A stretch of DNA of 64,000 bases, from contig OZ034977.1 in assembly GCA_964030785.1 (NCBI GenBank), forward strand, positions 34,229,052 through 34,293,051, given 5' to 3'. Within the stretch, counting starts at the first letter, position 1; the number at the start of each line of letters is the position of its first letter. This document shows, one piece after another, positions 44,902 to 56,144 of the stretch. Source of the stretch: Siderastrea siderea (taxonomy: Eukaryota > Cnidaria > Anthozoa > Scleractinia > Rhizangiidae). The position numbers and the translations under genes were made by a program. A model generated the notes under the pieces. It was not told the DNA's origin. It worked only from the letters and a program-made list of their open reading frames with translations, and made no database searches.

Positions 44902-46330
44902 TACCGCCGGGTATACCGTCAACTCTTGCATTCGCGCGTGCTCGTGTTTTTTGCGCTACGTTTTTTGTGTTTTTTGCGTGTTCTTGTTTTTCTGGTCACA
45001 TCATGGCTACTAACTTTAGTTAAGACCGAGATATTCAGTGTGGTAATATGAAATGTTCGCCTCGGTGATACAAAACATTAGGAGGATAACTGAAGTTAGA
45101 CCTGACGATACATAAAATAGTAGTTAAGAAATGACAAGCAAATCTTAATGCGGGTCTTGCACGTGTGCATGTTTGTCGCACGAAGGCAATGATTTTTCTG
45201 ATCTACCATGTTTGCATTTCATGAAGCAGCGCTTTATTTGTTCAATACGTATCTACTGGCCGCGGTCACACCAACGTTAACCTATTAACAGCTGTGCCGG
45301 CCACAATCGGCCGTGAAGGACCACGCTCTTTATAGGGTTGTAACGTCATCACTTTTATCGACAGACAGTCTTGACAACTGACTGTAGCAGGTAGAAGAGT
45401 AACAAAAAGCACCTAAACTAGAACGATCGGTTAAAATTGAAAAGAGTTACAAACTTAGGCAGGAAAGCGAGAAATAGAAGCGAAATTTCTCGTTGGCTTT
45501 GGTTGCTACTTTTTGTTAGGAAATTCTCCTTTCCTCAACGTTTGTCTTTTCCAACGTAAGGAAAGACTATCAAACGGCTAAGATGCTCGCACTAAATTCG
45601 AAATGATAACGCAAAACAACCGGGCAGCACTAAAGGCAAGGTATCGTTTCCCTGTTGTTTTTGGACTCGGCCGTGGCAGAGCAGCGAAGAGCTTGCTGAG
45701 ACAAGCCCTAGCACACTACCTGCAGCAGTGTAATGAGCCTAGGGAGTAGTCTCGGTAGAAGACTGGGGAGCACAATGATGTCCGTAAGGAGTTATGGGTA
45801 TCGGAGGGTATTGGATTATATGCTCGCGTCTTGAGATTAGGGCTATTCTCTGGTGCTTTCAGTTCTTCGTAGAAATCTTTTAACATACAGTGTAGGGTCC
45901 TTGGTCCGCAACTTTTAGGAACATGATGTAATAGCGGAGCTCGCGGAGCACCATGGGTAAACAAATTTGGTAACCCGTTGATCCGAAAAATTTTCGTTTT
46001 GATGTCAGCGTACGTCCGCGCGCACAGACTCTGGGGGAGGGCGAGGGGAGTCCCAAGACAACCCGACCGGGGAAGGCGGAATGCTATCTTTTCTTGAAGT
46101 AAACAATATGGCGGCTGCTTCCTCGTACGCTCGATTTTCAATACGATAATGGTAATACATTCTTGGAATGAAGACTTGTAACAGCTCATCATGAAAAGCG
46201 GGAAAAGGATTGATTCAATCTCGATGGCGCATGTAGAAGATATTGGAGAGCTTGAAGGCAAGAAATCCTTGTTCGAGGACATACTTGATTTTTTCAAAGT
46301 TAACTCCATAAAAACTAAAATCTTAAATTA
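44902..46330. other. Intergenic, no gene recognised
   Basis: The 197-codon minus-strand frame at 45716-46309 and the 63-codon plus-strand frame at 46191-46382 show no motif. The latter reads through the left end of the downstream transposon, which argues against a gene. Confidence 0.45.
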
Positions 46331-46842
46331 CAGTCAACGCGGTTCACGCATGAACGATCAACTTCAAATATTCATCCATTAGCTCATTTTTCGATTTCAT
46401 TCTTCGAAAAATTTAGCGATTCTTGGAACCTTGGACTCTATATTGGAAAGGTTAATTTAGTTATTCGAAATCTTTCATGTAACATCGAAATAATAATTCG
46501 AAGTTTCCGACCAGGAACTGAAAAGTTCAGTATGTTTCGCGTATGTATGGTGCGTGTGTCACGCATGATATTTTCATTATTGTTTAGAACATAAAGCCGA
46601 CAGAAAAGAGAAACTCGACAAATGTAATCCTTAGAAAGAAAATCCAAAGGAGTTATCAGTTTTAATGAGGCAACTTTATCTTTGGCTGGAGGTTTTTTGC
46701 TTTGCTTTTTGTACGTGCACGTGGCTTTATCTGAAACCGGCAAAAATTTAAATAACCGCCACAATTTTAGCGGCAATTTACAGTTAACGGTTTTCGCGCG
46801 GGTACTTAGGTTTCCACGCGAGTTCAAGTTGCCTGACTCCAA

Positions 46843-47873
46843 ATGGCAAGAAATTCGCTTGGGCGCTTTTATGAACCCGGTAAACCTTTGCCTTCCGATG
46901 TAAGGAACGAAATCGTCAACCTCTTTAATGCTGGATGGGGGTATTCAGATATCGCACGGAACACAAAAGTGACAAAAGGAACCGTTCACAAAATTGTCCA
47001 CCACTTAATTCCCTTCACGGTACGACTGAACCATTTTCCTGTGGAGGAAAAGATCCTGTGTTAATAACGGATGACATTCTTGAAGTAATCGAGATTTGGA
47101 AACTTCAAAAACCAAGTCTTTATGCCTCTGAAATTTGCGAGCGGTTGTTAAGGGACAATATTTGCACACCACCTTATGTACCATCAGTTCGACAGGTACA
47201 AAATGTGATAAACAAGAAATTAGGAATGACCCACAAGAAACTCACCAGTATTCCTAGCGAGTATCTAACTCCAGAAAACTTAGCCAAGGTAGACGACTAT
47301 TTAAACATAACTTCGCGGCTGGATAAAGCCAATTTGCACTTCTTCGATGAATCGTCTGTAGTTGCGACTTCCGGCAATCGCATTTTTGGTAGCGGTTATC
47401 GAGGACGTCCAGCAATTGAAGTTCAAAGATATGCTTCAAACGCAAATTACACTGTTAATTTGATGCATAGTGCTTTTGGTGTTGATCACTTTAACATTAT
47501 TCCCGGTGCTTCAAATGGGCAAGACATGTTAAACTTTTTCCACGATGTTTTGGATACGGAACGTGACAATGACGTCAGGATAATCTTACCAGGCGATGTT
47601 GTTATTATGGACAATTGTGGATTTCACCATGGGAGAATTACAGAAAGGCTCCTACGAAACATGCCGGAAAGTCGGGGTGCCGAATTACTTTTTCAGCCTC
47701 CTTACTCGCCACATCTTAACACGTGTGAACTGTGCTTTAGGGAGATGAAAATCAGATTGCGAAGTAATGAACAGTATGCAATACAACAAACAGAAATGGC
47801 CATAAACGATGCTGTCAATCAAATAAGTGCTTTACATTCCCTTAGATATTTCCGTCATTGCCGTTACTTTTAG
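46843..47873 (+). pseudogene. Tc1/mariner-group transposase, paired-like HTH, DD38E, one frameshift
   Basis: The N terminus (46843-47003) is a paired-type helix-turn-helix: GRFYEPGKPLPSDVRNEIV, then DIARNTKVTKGTVHKIVHH. The frame then shifts by one base near 47001-47015, and the second part (HGTTEPFSCGGKDPVL onward) runs to 47873. The catalytic residues are D in FFDESSV, D in VIMDNCGFHH and E in SPHLNTCELCF, with 38 residues between the second D and E. The enzyme would cut and rejoin DNA at the TIRs. Apart from the shift, the frame is clean, so death is recent or the shift is a read error. Spacing 38 differs from the 34 of Tc1. Confidence 0.8.
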
Positions 47874-48354
47874 CAATGTACATTTTTAGCAATGTAAATT
47901 TTAATAACGCTTCTTAATACAAAATATAATTTCAACAGAAGTTTTTTGCAACTGATACAAGTGAATATAACCTTACTACAGAAAGTTGCGTGACAATTTC
48001 ATTTTCAAGTTAATTTGGAGAGTTACGTGAAATCACTTTCTTATTTCCTGACATCAAATTTTCTCCATTTTAAAAAAGGAGATCGGGAAAAGTGGAAAAT
48101 TGAATTTGCGAAAGTTTCCTATCATAATTTTTTGTCGTTTGTAGTTTTTATAGGTACCAACAAAAATCATAGAACACGGCAAAAAGCAGCAGGATCCGAA
48201 ATTTGCGAGCATGCCAAATTGCATGTTTCAATTTTATAATCACAGATCTGGCCGTTAAAAATTTGAAATTCTGATAACCAGGGGAAAAGTTGACGTCGAA
48301 GTGTAGTCACGGTTGTTGTTCTAGTCGTAGTAAATGTTGTTTAAGAACATAAAG

Positions 48355-48546
48355 CAGGGGCGGATCCAACGGGAGGGTTGAGGGGGCCAACCCCCCCCCC
48401 CCCCCACCCTTGGGGAGTTTCCGAACATTGTGTGACTCCTTGTGTCAATCGTTTTTCATCACAAAAATAATGGCATATTGTTGTTGTCGTTGTTTTTTTT
48501 GTACATGCAGCCCCGCCCCCCTGAGAAAATCCTGGATCCGCTCCTG
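48355..48546. mobile_element. hAT-type MITE inside the two-gene transposon
   Basis: CAGGGGCGGATCCA at the left and TGGATCCGCTCCTG near the right end form the inverted repeat. Ends of the form CAGGGGCGGATCC are typical of hAT-related MITEs. A C-run and a G/C-rich stretch lie inside. No clear 8-bp target duplication was seen. Confidence 0.6.
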
Positions 48547-48813
48547 TAAATTTTCGTGCAATTGCACCCGGAACAACCATTGTAATAAAAATTACATTTT
48601 ACGTGAACTCAGTTCTGACTGTTCTGATAGAAAAAAAAATCACTTCTTAACTTTCCCATAAAATGTGAAACTGCTTTGCACAACATAGTACAAAAACAGG
48701 AACAAATTTAAATGAAAAATAGTTATAAACAACAGTTGAAACCCAACTGGAACATACATTTCTTTTAGCATCACAAAACACAAGCGGGTCACAGTTGTAC
48801 TACGATAAATGTA

Positions 48814-50267
48814 CTATTGTAGTTTGTCTGAGCTATCATGGCACAGATTGATCAGCGCGTGAGCTGCCTCCTGTGTATCTAAGTGAAAGCTTCTTCCATA
48901 GCTGTTATTGTTGTCATCACTGGTCTTGGTTGACGAGTAGTTCATACTCCTGCGGCTATGATAGTGCCTTTCTTGACGGCGGCTTGGAGTAGAGGTTGCC
49001 AAAGGACGCAAATTGCGCTCGCCATAAGCCGGCGAAATTTCATGACATGAAGGCGAATTTCGTCTGTAGGGCGAAAACCTTGAGGGTGGAGAAGATAGAG
49101 GAACGGTCGGAGAAACTGGCAAATCAGCTGGAAAGTAACGATTCTCTCTGCCTGCCAAACTTTGTCTCCACTGCGCACCCTTATCTTTATTTCCGGTGCC
49201 TCTGTGAGATGGAGGACTCCTTGTCCGTCTCTGCACCGGATCTTTTTGGCGTCTTGGAATTGCGCCGCCATCTCTTGACGGAGATGTTTGTGGTAAAAAT
49301 TGAGATGACGACTCAGGGCTGAGGTACAAATTGCGATCATCTTTCTTTTTCCGGATCATTTCCTCTAAGTCTGGATTGTCCCCTTTTGGCACTGTGTGGT
49401 TACAAGCAGATGCAAGAACGCCCAAGTCATTTTCAAGAACCTGGCGGCTTGAATACTTTACCGGATCGCATGCCAAAAGTTTTGGGCGCATGACGGAAAA
49501 AAAATTAGCTCTTGTTCGCCCTTTCATAAGGTCAGTGGAGTCTCTTTCATCCTTCTTGTCTTTCAGCTTTTTTGTAAGAGTTTTGAGTTCCTGTTTGGCC
49601 TTGTTGATTTCCGCTTTGTTATCAGGATGCATTGCCAAAATCCCGCACTCGTTGTATGGCCCCTACAAGCGGGGACAGTACAAGGTTTAGTGACTTTATG
49701 ACCTTTGAAATGGCAGTTGTTACACGTAAAATTTGCCGTACCATACCAGGGTCGAGGAGGAGGAACTTCTTCGAGCGAATGAAGTTTAGCTCTTGCAATT
49801 TGAATATCTTCCTCTAAAGATTCCACATCTCGTGCAATTTGTTTACATGTTTTCTCAAAGGCATCATGGTCGCTAGTTGCCGAAGGAGTGAGAAATGCGT
49901 CGGACTTCCCGCTTTGCGGTAAGATTGCTGGGTTATTATTTTTGACAACTCTTTGCGGGAATTCCGGTGTACCATCCACGACCTGGATTGCAAACTGGAA
50001 TGTTTTACCGTCACTGCCTTCTTCTTCTGTCGTGCACTTTTTAAGGCTTAGCGTATCTTCCTGTTTGCGGCTGACTGGGACACCCCGGCACACAAATTTG
50101 AAACAACGAGGAAGTAACTCCCCTACTTCATCGATAATGTCTGTTCTGACCTCTTTCAGTGGCTTATCCATGTACGTTTTCTGTCGTTCAACGAAGGCGA
50201 GTGCCTCGCTCTGAGCTTTGAGTTTTATCTTGATCAGCACTTCTTCCGATTGTTCCGAGTTCGCCAT
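48814..50267 (-). pseudogene. Transposon accessory protein, zinc-binding and coiled coil, one frameshift
   Basis: The first part (50267-about 49660) starts MANSEQSEEVLIKIKL and ends in a zinc-binding cluster C-x2-C-x4-H-x5-C (CNNCHFKGHKVTKPC) followed by CTVPACRG. A one-base shift at the run GGGG (about 49659-49664) moves into the frame of the second part, which continues PYNECGILAMHP, a further possible Cys/His pair. A lysine-rich coiled coil (KAKQELKTLTKKLKDKK) follows, and then a serine/arginine/proline-rich tail to 48814. Joined, it would be about 480 residues. The role is unknown to me; DNA or RNA binding in aid of transposition is an inference from composition. The GT..AG words near the shift are too close to be a normal intron. 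Confidence 0.6.
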
Positions 50268-50603
50268 GTTGACTATTTCTGATGTTGCGTGTGAACTTTC
50301 GAAGAATCGATTTCGTTATCTTTCAATCTATGTACAGGGATACGTATAATCTAATTAACAAAGGAATACGCACGTGAAGAATGCAATCTTCATTCCCTGA
50401 TCGTTCATGCGTAAACCGCGTTGACTGTAAGATGCTAGGCATCTTACATAAGATAGATAATAACTCAAATTAAGACCGAAATCGTCTTATTTTAAGATGA
50501 TAAGAGAGTCAAAAACGTCTTAAATTTAGATGACCACACTCTTTAATATTTCTTTGTAAGATTCTTACCTTCTTAATTTAAGGTTTTGAATAGGTCTTAA
50601 AGA

Positions 50604-51634
50604 GCCAGTGTCACCCAAAGTGCTTTGCGCGGCGAGGTACATTTTTCATATATGAAAAATCCGCCATTTTCTTGATTGTTGTGAAGTCTGATTTGTATCT
50701 TCTTCCATCGCTACCGTTAGCGATCTGAAAGCACTAGCGTGAGTTTTAACTTGACATTTAAGTGTCGTCGTATCGATTTAGTAGTATATTTCCGAATTCT
50801 GAAGTGTTTTCGCTGTGGAGAAGGAGATTTTTAAATTCAATGCTTCGTAGGTTTCAGGAAAGCTGAGGGGAAGGCTGAGTCTTCCGGGCTCTACCAAAGT
50901 TGTTCGGCTGAAGGAGTCCGTATGTCAGTAGCGGAGAGAAAGAAAATCATCTACGGGTTTCAGCAATAGTACTGACACTGCGTTTGCCGAAATAGTGCAA
51001 CATTCGCGTTGCCGGATGAAAACAGAAGAAACGTTAATTTACCACAAAATAACAGTAGCTACGGGCCTGCTCCAAAATAATACTTATGGTAATGAGCTTG
51101 TGCTGTTCTGCTTAATTATTCCTTGTGTTCACTGTCTGCTCATGTTTTATTTTTACAAAAACTGTAAGTGACTATTCTGGTTTTGTGTCCATCGACATCG
51201 GCTGATGCGATCGATCGCGCGATCAACCGATCGGACTGTATAGATCCATACGCATCGAATGTGAAGTCAGATCTTAGAGTAGTTTGCTCCAGTGACATCT
51301 AGCGATGAAGACGTCAATATTCTTACTACTTGTTTTTGTCTTGTTTTTATATCGAGTAGAAGTGGCTGCTCTGGTTTTACGTCTATCGAGATCGATCGAT
51401 CGATCAATCGATCGGTTGCTATAATAGCTCAATACGCGTTGACTACAAAGTCAGATCTAGAGTTGTTTCTCCAGTAACATCTAGCGATGAAGGTATTTTC
51501 ATTTTCAGAGGCTGCTGATAGGGCAGTGCGGCACGGTAGAATTTGCGAAAAGTCCGGCAAACGCGCCAGCCAAACGCCAAAAGCTGTTTCAAAACAAAAA
51601 CACAAGCACGCAAAGCACTTTGGGTGACACTGGC
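50604..51634. mobile_element. TIR element of 1.03 kb with ATCGATCG words
   Basis: GCCAGTGTCACCCAAAGTGC at the left matches GCACTTTGGGTGACACTGGC at the right exactly. The interior has clusters such as GCGATCGATCGCGCGATC near 51206 and ATCGATCGATCGATCAATCG near 51391. A phrase CAGATCT..AGTAACATCTAGCGATGAAG occurs twice in diverged form (51268 and 51449 areas). No gene. Confidence 0.75.
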
Positions 51635-51662
51635 TAAGATATCTTGATTCTTAAATTTATCA

Positions 51663-53219
51663 CAGGGCTCGAGACTAACGGTAGCCAACTAGTCACAGAC
51701 GAGTAAAAATTCCGTTTTGGCTAGTAGGTTTTGCGCTATCACTAGCCATTTTGGCTAGTGAAATTTTCAAAGCACTAAAGTACCGGATGCAAACCAAACT
51801 AAATATCGCTTCTGATTATCGGATCTCAAAAGCAAATTGAGTGAACAGAAACTAAAACTTATTTCGTAAAACGATATCGTAATGTTCGTTTGGTACTTGT
51901 TTTCTCGTTTCAACAATTCTCCCTACTAAAATTAACGTTGTCACAGTTGGCAACGTTTCTCTGTCATTAGTACGTTCCAACGAAATTAGCCGTCTTAAGA
52001 ACGTTCAACATAGGTGTCCTTCAAAGGTCCGTTTGTGCGTTCATATGAAGTTAGTCTAGTTTCGTACGTTAGTACGTTCACACAATTCTTTAGTCCTCTT
52101 TTATCGACTTATTTCCAATCATTACTACGTTCGTACAATATTACTTTCTCTTAATTCTCATGCAGCGTTTCTCTCTACGTAACGTCGTTCGTATGATATT
52201 AGTCTTGTCTTCACAACGTTTCTCCGTACGGAAGTATGTTCATCGATTTATTAGTCTTGCGTTCTCAACGTTTCTCGGCCATACGCTGTTAGCACGTTCG
52301 CACTTTACTGGTCTTGTTTTCCCAAGGCGTTCAGTATGTTAGTGCATTCGTACGATAAGTCTACACTTTTTAGCATTTTTCTGTCCGTTGGTATGTTCAT
52401 ACGGTATTAGTCTTGTCTTCTCAACGTTTATCCGTACGTTCGTGCATTATTAGTTATCTTCCCTAAGTTTCTCCGTAATTTATTGTCCTACGGTAACAGT
52501 CTGGTCCGGTCGACGTTCTTCCATACGTTATGCGTTCTTACGGAATTAGTTTTGTCTAATGACGTTTCTCCGTAAGTTGGTAGTCGCGTATTTTATTAGC
52601 CTCAGTGTCTCCTCAACGTGTCTCTGTACCTTGGTACATTGGCAGTGTTTCTTCCTATTGTAGCGTAATTGCGAGCAAGGTGTTTGGTATGACTCCTCAA
52701 CGTTTCTCCGTACCTTAGTAAGTTCAAACCTTATTAACTTTGTCTGCTCAATACATCTCCGTACTTAAATACAGATATTTTTCCGTACGTGAATTGAGTG
52801 CTGTATCAGTCTTGTCTTTCTCCGAACCTTACAAAGTTCATACATTGTTAGTCTCTTCTTTCCAACGTTTCTCCATACGATGATAAGCTTCTATAAGGTT
52901 AACTTTTCTAGATATTGGTCATTATAACCGCAACAGAAAAGAGAGGGGCGTGAATAACATCGTACCTGCGAATTTGCCCTAAATGCACGAATACTTTGTA
53001 TTCGTGTGAGGATCTTTAACCGTTGGAGAGAATGGTCAATATTCCAGTTCTTCACTCTTGAGATTAAGAGTACTTAACTCGGCTAAAAATTACCCATATT
53101 GAACACAGTGCGAGATTATGCAAAAAAAGTCTGGCTAGTGAAAATCTATTTTGGCTAGTGAAATCAAACCTCTCACTAGCCACTGGGCTACTAAGCTGAA
53201 AAGTTAGTCTCGAGCCCTG
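51663..53219. mobile_element. TIR element with TTATCA flanks and TGGCTAGTGA repeats
   Basis: CAGGGCTCGAGACTAAC at the left is matched exactly by its complement at the right end. TTATCA flanks both sides directly (51657-51662 and 53220-53225). TGGCTAGTGA-type words recur just inside each end (for example 51719, 51755, 53135, 53153, 53176). CAGGG ends suggest hAT, but hAT duplications are usually 8 bp, so the superfamily is uncertain. Confidence 0.75.
51950..52900 (+). repeat. Degenerate minisatellite, period about 50-60 bp
   Basis: The phrases CTCAACGTTTCTCCGTACG, TTAGTACGTTC and ATTAGTCTTGTCTTC recur in this order about fifteen times with heavy divergence and changing spacing. It fills the core of the TTATCA-flanked element and has no open frame. 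Confidence 0.7.
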
Positions 53220-53395
53220 TTATCATATCTTAATTTAAGAATTACACTTCTTATTTTAAGTTAGGTACTTTGAAATATCTTATCTTAAGTCAGGGAACAT
53301 CTTAAAATAAGATTGTTCGTGATCTTAAATAAATTTTAAGACGATTTGAAAATAGTTAAGAGCAATTCATCTTAACTAAGATGCAGTGCGTCTTA

Positions 53396-53945
53396 GGGGC
53401 CGATTACGTGAGCCGGGCTGGCCCGGTTAGCACGGCTGGCTCGGTTTACCGAGATGACTGCTCAGCCCGGTATTACATGAGGCGAGCCAGCCCGCTTGCG
53501 GCTAAATTTAGAAGCTGTCGTGTGAAAAGATGGCTACATCAAAGAGCATGAACCAAATGTGTTTTATTTTCGCCAATTCATTATTTTGGCGTATTATTTT
53601 CAGTTTTAGGTAGCTTTATGGTCTGATAAACCTTTATGTGTTATTAATAGAAAGAGAAATATCGATCTTCTGGTGAGCCATTTTGTTCTGAAGCGAAATT
53701 TAGTGACGAGAAAGTGTTGTCCCGGCAATCGCGATTAGATGCCGATTAATTGCGTGCCCGCCTCATGTAATCAGGGGGGCCGATTACATGACTGGCTCGG
53801 TTTGCCGGGATCTCGGCACGTCTGTGAAACATATTAAAAATCAACTTTGCGATTACATGGAAAAATCTCAGCCCCGCAAGCTGGGATCTCGGCTAGCCGG
53901 GCTGAATATTACCATGTAATCGCGATTGCCAGGCCAGCCCGGCTA
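53396..53945. repeat. GATTACATGA/GCCGGGCTGGC inverted-repeat segment
   Basis: GGGGCCGATTACGTGAGCC at 53396 and CCTCATGTAATCAGGGGGG at 53761 are inverted. GGGGGGCCGATTACATGACT restarts at 53774, and AGCCCGGCTAGCCGGG occurs near its right end at 53936. It looks like one or two small elements of one family placed back to back. Confidence 0.45.
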
Positions 53946-54070
53946 GCCGGGACAGCATTTTCTCGCTTTTTTCATTCCGAAGTTCAAATATATGAATTTC
54001 ATATATTTATAATTTCATCTTCATCTTTCTCGGGTATATTACGAACCAATTTAATTACCAGCTCCCAGTT

Positions 54071-54142
54071 GGCTTGTTAGCTCAATTGGTTAGAGCGCTG
54101 CACCGGTATCGCAGAGGTCAGGGTTCGAATCCCGGCAAGCCT
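54071..54142 (+). tRNA. tRNA-like gene copy 1, anticodon position GGT
   Basis: Cloverleaf: 1-7 GGCTTGT with 3' strand GCAAGCC; D arm GCTC/GAGC; anticodon arm CTGC/GCAG; loop CCGGTAT placing GGT (Thr) at the anticodon; T loop GGTTCGAATCC. Pol III A box (TAGCTCAATTGG) and B box are both good. Oddities: residue 33 is C where U is nearly universal, and the T/acceptor side is one base short. The 3' flank AAGCCTGA-T6-CAGGCTT-TCTTTT can form a hairpin using the tRNA 3' strand and supplies T-rich Pol III stops. The unit extends about 100 bp on each side as part of a 247-bp repeat. It may be a tRNA pseudogene or the head of a repeat and not a decoding tRNA. Confidence 0.6.
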
Positions 54143-54317
54143 GACTTTTTCAGGCTTTCTTTTCGCAACTGCATAAGTTGCGTTAATAATTGCGAGGATC
54201 TTCTTTACATTTATTTCTTCATTCCGCAGTTCAAATATATGAATTTCATATATTTATAATTTCATCTTCATCTTTCCCGGGTATATTACGAACCAATTTA
54301 ATGACCAGCTCCCAGTT

Positions 54318-54389
54318 GGCTTGTTAGCTCAATTGGTAAGAGCGCTGCACCGGTATCGCAGAGGTCAGGGTTCGAATCCCGGCAAGCCT
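54318..54389 (+). tRNA. tRNA-like copy 2
   Basis: One D-loop change from copy 1 (GGTAAG for GGTTAG). It starts exactly 247 bp after copy 1. Both lie outside the fold-back element. Confidence 0.6.
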
Positions 54390-55249
54390 GATTTTTTCAG
54401 GCTTTCTTTTCGCAACTGCATAAGTTGCGTTAATAACTGCGAGGATCTTCTTTACATTTATTAAAGTAAATTTGATTGTGGATTTACATTGTAAAAATTG
54501 TTTAATTGAGCGACATTACATGTTTAGTAAATTAGGGTAATTTTCTTGAAATGTTTTAAAAACTTGTTTAAAATAGCAGCTGTGAAATTACCTTGTAGTT
54601 CCCGTTTGCCGGCTTTCGAGTAGCTTCACTCGAGGGGAAAATTGAATGCAGTTTGCTTTCCTAGGCAACAGGTGCTTCGTATGTGAATAACATTTCATGT
54701 TTTTGAAGGGTTTTTTGTCCCTTTTTCTGTGTTTATTCATTAAAGGAATTTTCGTGAATTAGTGAGCAATCTGATATTTAGGCTTAATTAAGCTCAATTT
54801 CCTTTTGAACTTTAATGCGTAATTTTCAATATTTTTCTTAGAGCAATTCTAGTGTATTTTATTGGATTTCAGTAAAACACCGACTCGGGGTCGGGGTCCA
54901 TTGTGGTCCGTGGACGGTTTGGCCAATTCAATTTTTCATTTTTTTTCACTGAAATAGAAAAATCAATTTTTGTGTGTTTTAACTGTTTGATGTTTATTTT
55001 AAAATAGCGAAAAAATGTAACATGAATGAAAGCACGAAATTTACACTGGTTTTTTTTTTTTTTTTCAATTTTAAATTAAAGTATTGAAAAAATAAGGTTA
55101 TACCAAAAAAGCAACTTTTTGATATCTTGTCATTTTTCTGTTTTTCGACACAAATTGGAGAAATGAAACAATGAGATAACATCAGTTGGTTGCATCATTT
55201 TTCCATTTTTCTATTTTCGAGAAAAAATAGAAAAATGAATTCTTTGTTT

Positions 55250-55585
55250 GGTGTTGTTCTGTCCACTGTTTCATTTTTCTATTTTTCGACTTAAATTAGA
55301 AAAACGGAAAAATGGTTTTGATGTCTATCAATTTTTCACTTTTCTATTTTTCGACTTAAATTAGAAAAATGGAAAAATGGCTTTGATGTCTATCAATTTT
55401 TCATTTTTCTATTTTTCGACTTTAATTAGAAAAATGGAAAAATGGTTTTGGATGTCTATCAATTTTTCATTTTTCTATTTTTCAACTTAAATTAGAAAAA
55501 TGGAAAAATAGCTTTGATGTTTATCAATTTTTCATTTTTCTATTTTTCGAGTTAAATGAGAAAAATGGAAAAATGGCTTTGATTC
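55250..55585. repeat. Tandem 73-bp repeats in the left arm
   Basis: About 4.5 units of AAAAATGG-CTTTGATGTCTATCAA-TTTTTCATTTTTCTA-TTTTTCGACTTAAATTAG. Each unit is itself partly self-complementary. Confidence 0.8.
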
Positions 55586-55860
55586 GTGTCATCCCAAAAA
55601 ATGGTGTTTTAAGGTTATCACGTGACCCAGGGCACAGTTTTCCCTCCAAGTTGTAACAGGAGTGTAGTCTCTGTCTCTTGTGAGAAGCCATGGACATTCC
55701 TCTTTTCAAACAATTTGTTTTATAAATGGCCGAAAAGAGACTTGTTGCTGGAAAAAAAGATCTGTAAACCAGTAAAATCTCGTCTCGGTTTTTTAGTCGG
55801 TTTGTTATAAACCCGTGAAGGATGAAAATGAAATAATGAATATATGACCAGCTCCCAGTT

Positions 55861-55934
55861 GGCTTGTTAGCTCAATTGGTTAGAGCGTTGCACCGGTATC
55901 GCAGAGGTCAAGGGTTCGAATCCCGTACAAGCCT
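55861..55934 (+). tRNA. tRNA-like copy 3, divergent
   Basis: The most diverged copy and the only one with a full 7-bp acceptor stem (3' strand ACAAGCC) and normal length. The anticodon stem is TTGC/GCAG (G-U), and the T arm has AAGGG with one mismatch. It sits near the inner edge of the left arm. Confidence 0.6.
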
Positions 55935-56144
55935 GAATTTTTTTTTCAGGCTTCCTTTTCGCAACTGCAAAAGTTGCGTCTATAACTGCGATGATCTTCT
56001 TTACATTTAATTATGTTAATACTGAAATTATGAATATATGAAATTCATATATTTGAACTGCGGAATGAAGAAATAAATCTAAAGAAGATCCTCGCAGTTA
56101 TTAACGCAACTTATGCAGTTACGAAAAGAAAGCCTGAAAAAATC

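Larger units (their letters stand above)
46331..50427. mobile_element. Two-gene TIR transposon, TA-flanked, 4.1 kb
   Basis: CAGTCAACGCGGTT at the left and AACCGCGTTGACTG at the right start inverted repeats of about 30 bp with a single mismatch. TA flanks both ends (46329-46330 and 50428-50429). Inside are a plus-strand transposase (46843-47873) and, convergent to it, a minus-strand accessory gene (50267-48814). A small MITE sits between the two genes. TA target, DDE motif and helix-turn-helix place it near the Tc1/mariner (IS630) group. Confidence 0.85.
50430..53396. mobile_element. Outer element with AAGATN/NATCTT-rich ends
   Basis: Both ends are built of words like TCTTAAAATAAGAT, AAGATGTT and CTTAAATTTAGAT in inverted orientation (50430-50600 and about 53220-53396). 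The 4.1-kb transposon sits at its left edge and two further TIR elements lie inside. The true left end may lie before 46330, where CTAAAATCTTAAAT is found. Boundaries are approximate. Confidence 0.45.

Noticed and set aside
45716..46309. Minus-strand open frame of 197 codons
   Set aside because: No domain, low-complexity stretches, and it stops short of the transposon end by chance. Codon pattern is unlike the real genes in the window.
49655..49685. Tiny intron joining the two accessory-gene frames
   Set aside because: GT and AG words are only about 14 bases apart, far too short to splice. A one-base shift explains the data.
51206..51224. Origin or operator-like ATCGATCG cluster
   Set aside because: It lies inside a TIR element and is explained by that repeat; no supporting gene context.
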